From: Caprimulgus europaeus | Taxonomy: Eukaryota; Chordata; Aves; Caprimulgiformes; Caprimulgidae | Reading direction: 5' to 3' | Assembly: GCA_907165065.1 (NCBI GenBank) | Contig: OU015544.1 | Span: 992,001 to 1,056,000 of the forward strand | Length of the DNA stretch: 64,000 nt | Part shown: one piece after another, positions 61,949-64,000 of the stretch | Position numbering within the stretch: position 1 is the first letter of the stretch | Layout of the letters: each line of letters starts with the position of its first letter | Translations under genes and position numbers: made by a program | Notes under the pieces: model-generated | Database searches by the model: none | The model's input: the letters and a program-made list of their open reading frames with translations, nothing else | Told to the model about the DNA's origin: nothing

Positions 61949-64000
61949 CTGAAAACAACAATAACCCCCAGAATTATCCCACCTGAATGACTGCAACTTT
62001 GTACAAACTCCCACGTACACTGCTAGTCAGGGGGAACGTGCTCTGAACTTCCTGTTGCTCAGTTCTGGCTGTTCCAGACTCATTTATACCATGTGCCAGT
62101 TCTTTTAAGCTACAGCAGCACAATAAGTAACTTGATGATTATCTGTGCAACAGGCCTGAGCAGATCTTCCCACAGCTATTGAGTATGCCACCTGAAACAG
62201 AACTGCCCTTGATTATCTAATGGTCTTTTTCCAATCCATGTTTGTGGGTCTTTCTTTTATTTATTCTCAAAGATAAGAAATGAGTTTATCAGCTTCTTGA
62301 TTTTACTGCTGTTCCAGGCATGTTTAAACAAATAGTACCAAAACCAAGTCAGAAGCATCAAGTTGCAAGTCACTGCTGAAGATTTTTCAGACACTCAGCC
62401 ACTGCTATCCACCCTTTGTGTTACCTTAATGTTTTAGGGTAGAAAAGTATATACTTGCCCTGCAGCCAGAACACTGCCATCAGTAGAAAAAGTACAGCAG
62501 AGCCCATTGTTCAGAGGTGCAACTTGTACAGGGTATTCTTCATCAATTCTCCAGAATCTTACCATTCTGAGAAGGGAAGAACAAAGTAGTAAGTTATCAG
62601 CATAGACATTTAATTCTGCCTGATCTTTTCTCTAATGCTGCACAAGAACCTTGTCTGAATTTGTATAACCATTTTAATATACATGCAAGGTGTTTCAGAT
62701 TTGGCCTGAAGTGCTATGACTTCTTCACTCCCAATACATACCTTGATCTGTACTAGTTCAACCATTTTAACTCTGCCAATTAACACAAAAGATTGTCTCC
62801 AACAGCAGAAAGCAATAACCTGAACCACAGAGCGGGACTCCTGCTCTCTTTAACGTCATACAGGCTAGGAAATCCCACCAATGCTTGTCTTAATCAAGGA
62901 AACTAAAACCCTCCTGTAGACAGTTTAATACCCTTGCTCTCATCTTGAGGAAGCTTTTTTCATATTCTTAAAATAGTTCTCCAGGTATCATTTGCAGTGT
63001 TAGTACAAGTTGAATATGATATCACAGAATACTCTTTACTTTGGAATCTACTACTATACAGAAGACTTACCCTCATTCTTCACTTCATTTACATTTTTCA
63101 CTGTTTCTGTTTTCAATTGTCCCACACCTAAGTTATTGAGATCATCTGCTCTGTACACAACTAATTATTTCTACATTCAGAATAAACATTAACATATACC
63201 AACCACCTACTTTTAACAAGACCATGAGAAGTCACCTCTCAGTTAAAAAAAGAAAAAGCTGACTTAGTATTTAAAAGTTCATGTTGTATGTGAAAAATCA
63301 GAGTGTACCAAACCTTTCCTCATACTTACTTGTCATCAGCAAGGCTTGCGATATGGAGTCCGTCGTGACTGAAAGATACGGATCTGACCCACCGGTCATT
63401 CGCACCTCCAGCAAATATCGGAGTCGGAGGGGGAAACAGGTGCCTGGGGACAGAGAGACACTTAACCAACAGCGCTGTGCTGAAGGACTAGGGCAGTGTT
63501 CCTGCAGCCAGGACTAGCAAAGCTGAGGGAGAAAAAACTGGACTGAACATTTAGCTATGAAATCAGGAGTGGAGACTGAAGGACTGGATCTGCTGTAGTA
63601 CTGAACGCTTCAGCTTAGTTGAAGATGCTTAAATTAGCACTTATTATTCTTATAATTAGCACTTATTATTAAATTAGCACAAATTATTCTTAGAAGAATA
63701 ATCTCCATTGCTCTGCCACGTTAGTATTTCCATCAGCCACTGCTAAGATTTTTCCCAAGTCTAATTATCTCTATTAAAAACACAAACCCATTAACTTTCA
63801 GTTTCCAGATTTGACTACTTTACTTACCCAAATTCCATGAGAATAACTCCAGTATGTGGATCCCAGACATAGACTCGAGTGTCGTAAGATGCAGTAGCCA
63901 GTAAAGCTCCGTCAGGAGAAAACTCACAAGCTACAACATCATTGTGATGTCCTTCAAGTTTCCGTATCATGGAGTATTTATCCATATCCCAGAGAAAAAC
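61789..64000 (-). CDS. WSB1: WSB1, C-terminal 184 codons in four exons (partial gene)
   Basis: Exons at 64000-63828, 63443-63330, 62566-62459 and 61948-61789 join into one open frame of 555 bases ending in TGA. WSB1 is the substrate receptor of an Elongin B/C-CUL5-RBX ubiquitin ligase; reported substrates include type 2 deiodinase, HIPK2 and VHL. The first exon present holds a WD40 repeat (KLEGHHNDVVACEFSPDG, then VYVWD). The next two carry further blades (RWVRSVSFSHDG, MVRFWRID and CCTFSTDGSVLAAG). The last exon has the SOCS box: the BC-box pattern SLxxxCxxxI is met by SLQHLCRMAI and the CUL5 box by LPIP. The sequence fits WSB1 better than its paralogue WSB2, notably in GHLFPPPTPIFAGGANDRW. 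The protein is normally about 421 residues, so the N-terminal 237 or so are beyond the right edge. Confidence 0.95.
61949..62458 (-). other. WSB1: WSB1 last intron, GC-AG type
   Basis: This 510-base intron begins GCAAGT and ends TTTTCAG. GC donors form about 1% of vertebrate introns, are spliced by the U2 machinery, and usually have strong matches at the other donor positions, as here (+3 to +6 AAGT). A plus-strand view shows no other gene in it. Confidence 0.85.
62459..62566 (-). CDS. WSB1: WSB1 penultimate exon
   Basis: The acceptor TTCTCAG precedes 62566. The exon encodes MVRFWRIDEEYPVQVAP and NNGLCCTFSTDGSVLAA, ending in two bases of a Gly codon. The donor is GG/GCAAGT, a GC rather than GT donor. 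The reading frame of the last exon requires this position. A GT lies four bases further on but would shift the frame. Confidence 0.92.
62567..63329 (-). other. WSB1: WSB1 intron (763 bases)
   Basis: Conventional GTAAGT donor and CTTCTCAG acceptor. The content is AT-rich; I see no repeat, RNA gene or extra exon. Confidence 0.85.
63330..63443 (-). CDS. WSB1: WSB1 exon (HLFPPPTPIFAGG segment)
   Basis: The acceptor CCCCAG precedes 63443 and the donor AA/GTAAGT follows 63330. The exon encodes HLFPPPTPIF, AGGANDRWVRSVSFS and HDGLHIASLADD, ending in the first two bases of a Lys codon. The Pro-rich loop followed by RWVRSVSFS is diagnostic of WSB1. Confidence 0.93.
63444..63827 (-). other. WSB1: WSB1 intron (384 bases)
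   Basis: Conventional GTAAGT donor and CCCCAG acceptor. It contains the AT-rich triplicate at 63631-63692, listed separately. Confidence 0.85.
63631..63692. repeat. AT-rich tandem triplicate of about 20 bp inside a WSB1 intron
   Basis: Three imperfect copies built on AATTAGCAC and TTATTATTCTT blocks begin at about 63631, 63652 and 63671. They are likely slippage products. Confidence 0.75.
63828..64000 (-). CDS. WSB1: WSB1 exon (WD40 repeat), continues past the right edge
   Basis: This exon is in frame from base 64000 and encodes VFLWDMDKYSMIRKLEGHH through VILMEFG. It shows a complete WD40 pattern with GH near the start, a D in ACEFSPDG and a closing VWD. The donor is GG/GTAAGT at 63828/63827 and splits a Gly codon. 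The upstream boundary is outside the window. Confidence 0.93.

Noticed and set aside
61784-62020. 78-codon minus-strand frame over the WSB1 last exon
   Set aside because: It is the wrong frame of the true exon. The correct frame gives the SOCS box and ends at 61789. It matters only as the product of the alternative GT donor noted in the findings.
1-64000. Possible CRISPR array, tRNA, rRNA, operon or other prokaryotic system
   Set aside because: Intron-exon structure, long noncoding stretches and vertebrate repeats show eukaryotic nuclear DNA. I saw no array or tRNA-like fold.
1-64000. Endogenous retrovirus or recent transposon
   Set aside because: No long terminal repeats, polymerase-like motifs or target-site duplications were seen. 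Only short old SINE and CR1 relics are present.

Overview
This is a window of vertebrate nuclear DNA, most likely from a bird. Two unrelated conserved coding signals place it: the first coding exon of KSR1 (kinase suppressor of Ras 1) at 28646-28903 and the last four coding exons of WSB1 (WD repeat and SOCS box-containing 1) between 61789 and the right edge. Both are on the minus strand, so WSB1 lies upstream of KSR1 in tandem, the same head-to-tail order I recall for human 17q11.2. A CR1-type 3'-end remnant, low repeat density, a short KSR1-WSB1 gap (about 32 kb) and short WSB1 introns point to a bird. A crocodilian or turtle is not formally excluded.

Layout. 1-28645: KSR1 intron 1, entering from the left edge; I see no second exon. 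It holds a CpG cluster at 26.4-26.6 kb, a candidate CTCF site, two small palindromes and some simple repeats. 28010-29640: the KSR1 CpG-island promoter with exon 1, a short overlapping upstream ORF, a run of six G-triplets and a 44-bp tandem repeat. 29641-60814: intergenic DNA in which I recognise no gene. It contains two MIR-like SINE relics, a CR1 fragment, a perfect 53-bp tandem duplication and two CpG-rich patches. 60815-64000: the WSB1 3'UTR and its last four coding exons (184 codons plus stop, a continuous frame through three introns); the 5' part of WSB1 lies beyond the window.

The genes act separately. KSR1 is a scaffold of the RAF-MEK-ERK cascade. WSB1 is the substrate receptor of an Elongin BC/CUL5 ubiquitin ligase. 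Nothing suggests shared regulation beyond neighbourhood. Nearly all open frames longer than 60 codons here are chance frames in intron or intergenic DNA. I found no convincing undescribed system. The points most worth checking are a GC-AG intron in WSB1 whose nearby GT alternative would destroy the SOCS box, and the KSR1 leader and promoter architecture (overlapping uORF, strong G-quadruplex potential, minisatellite).
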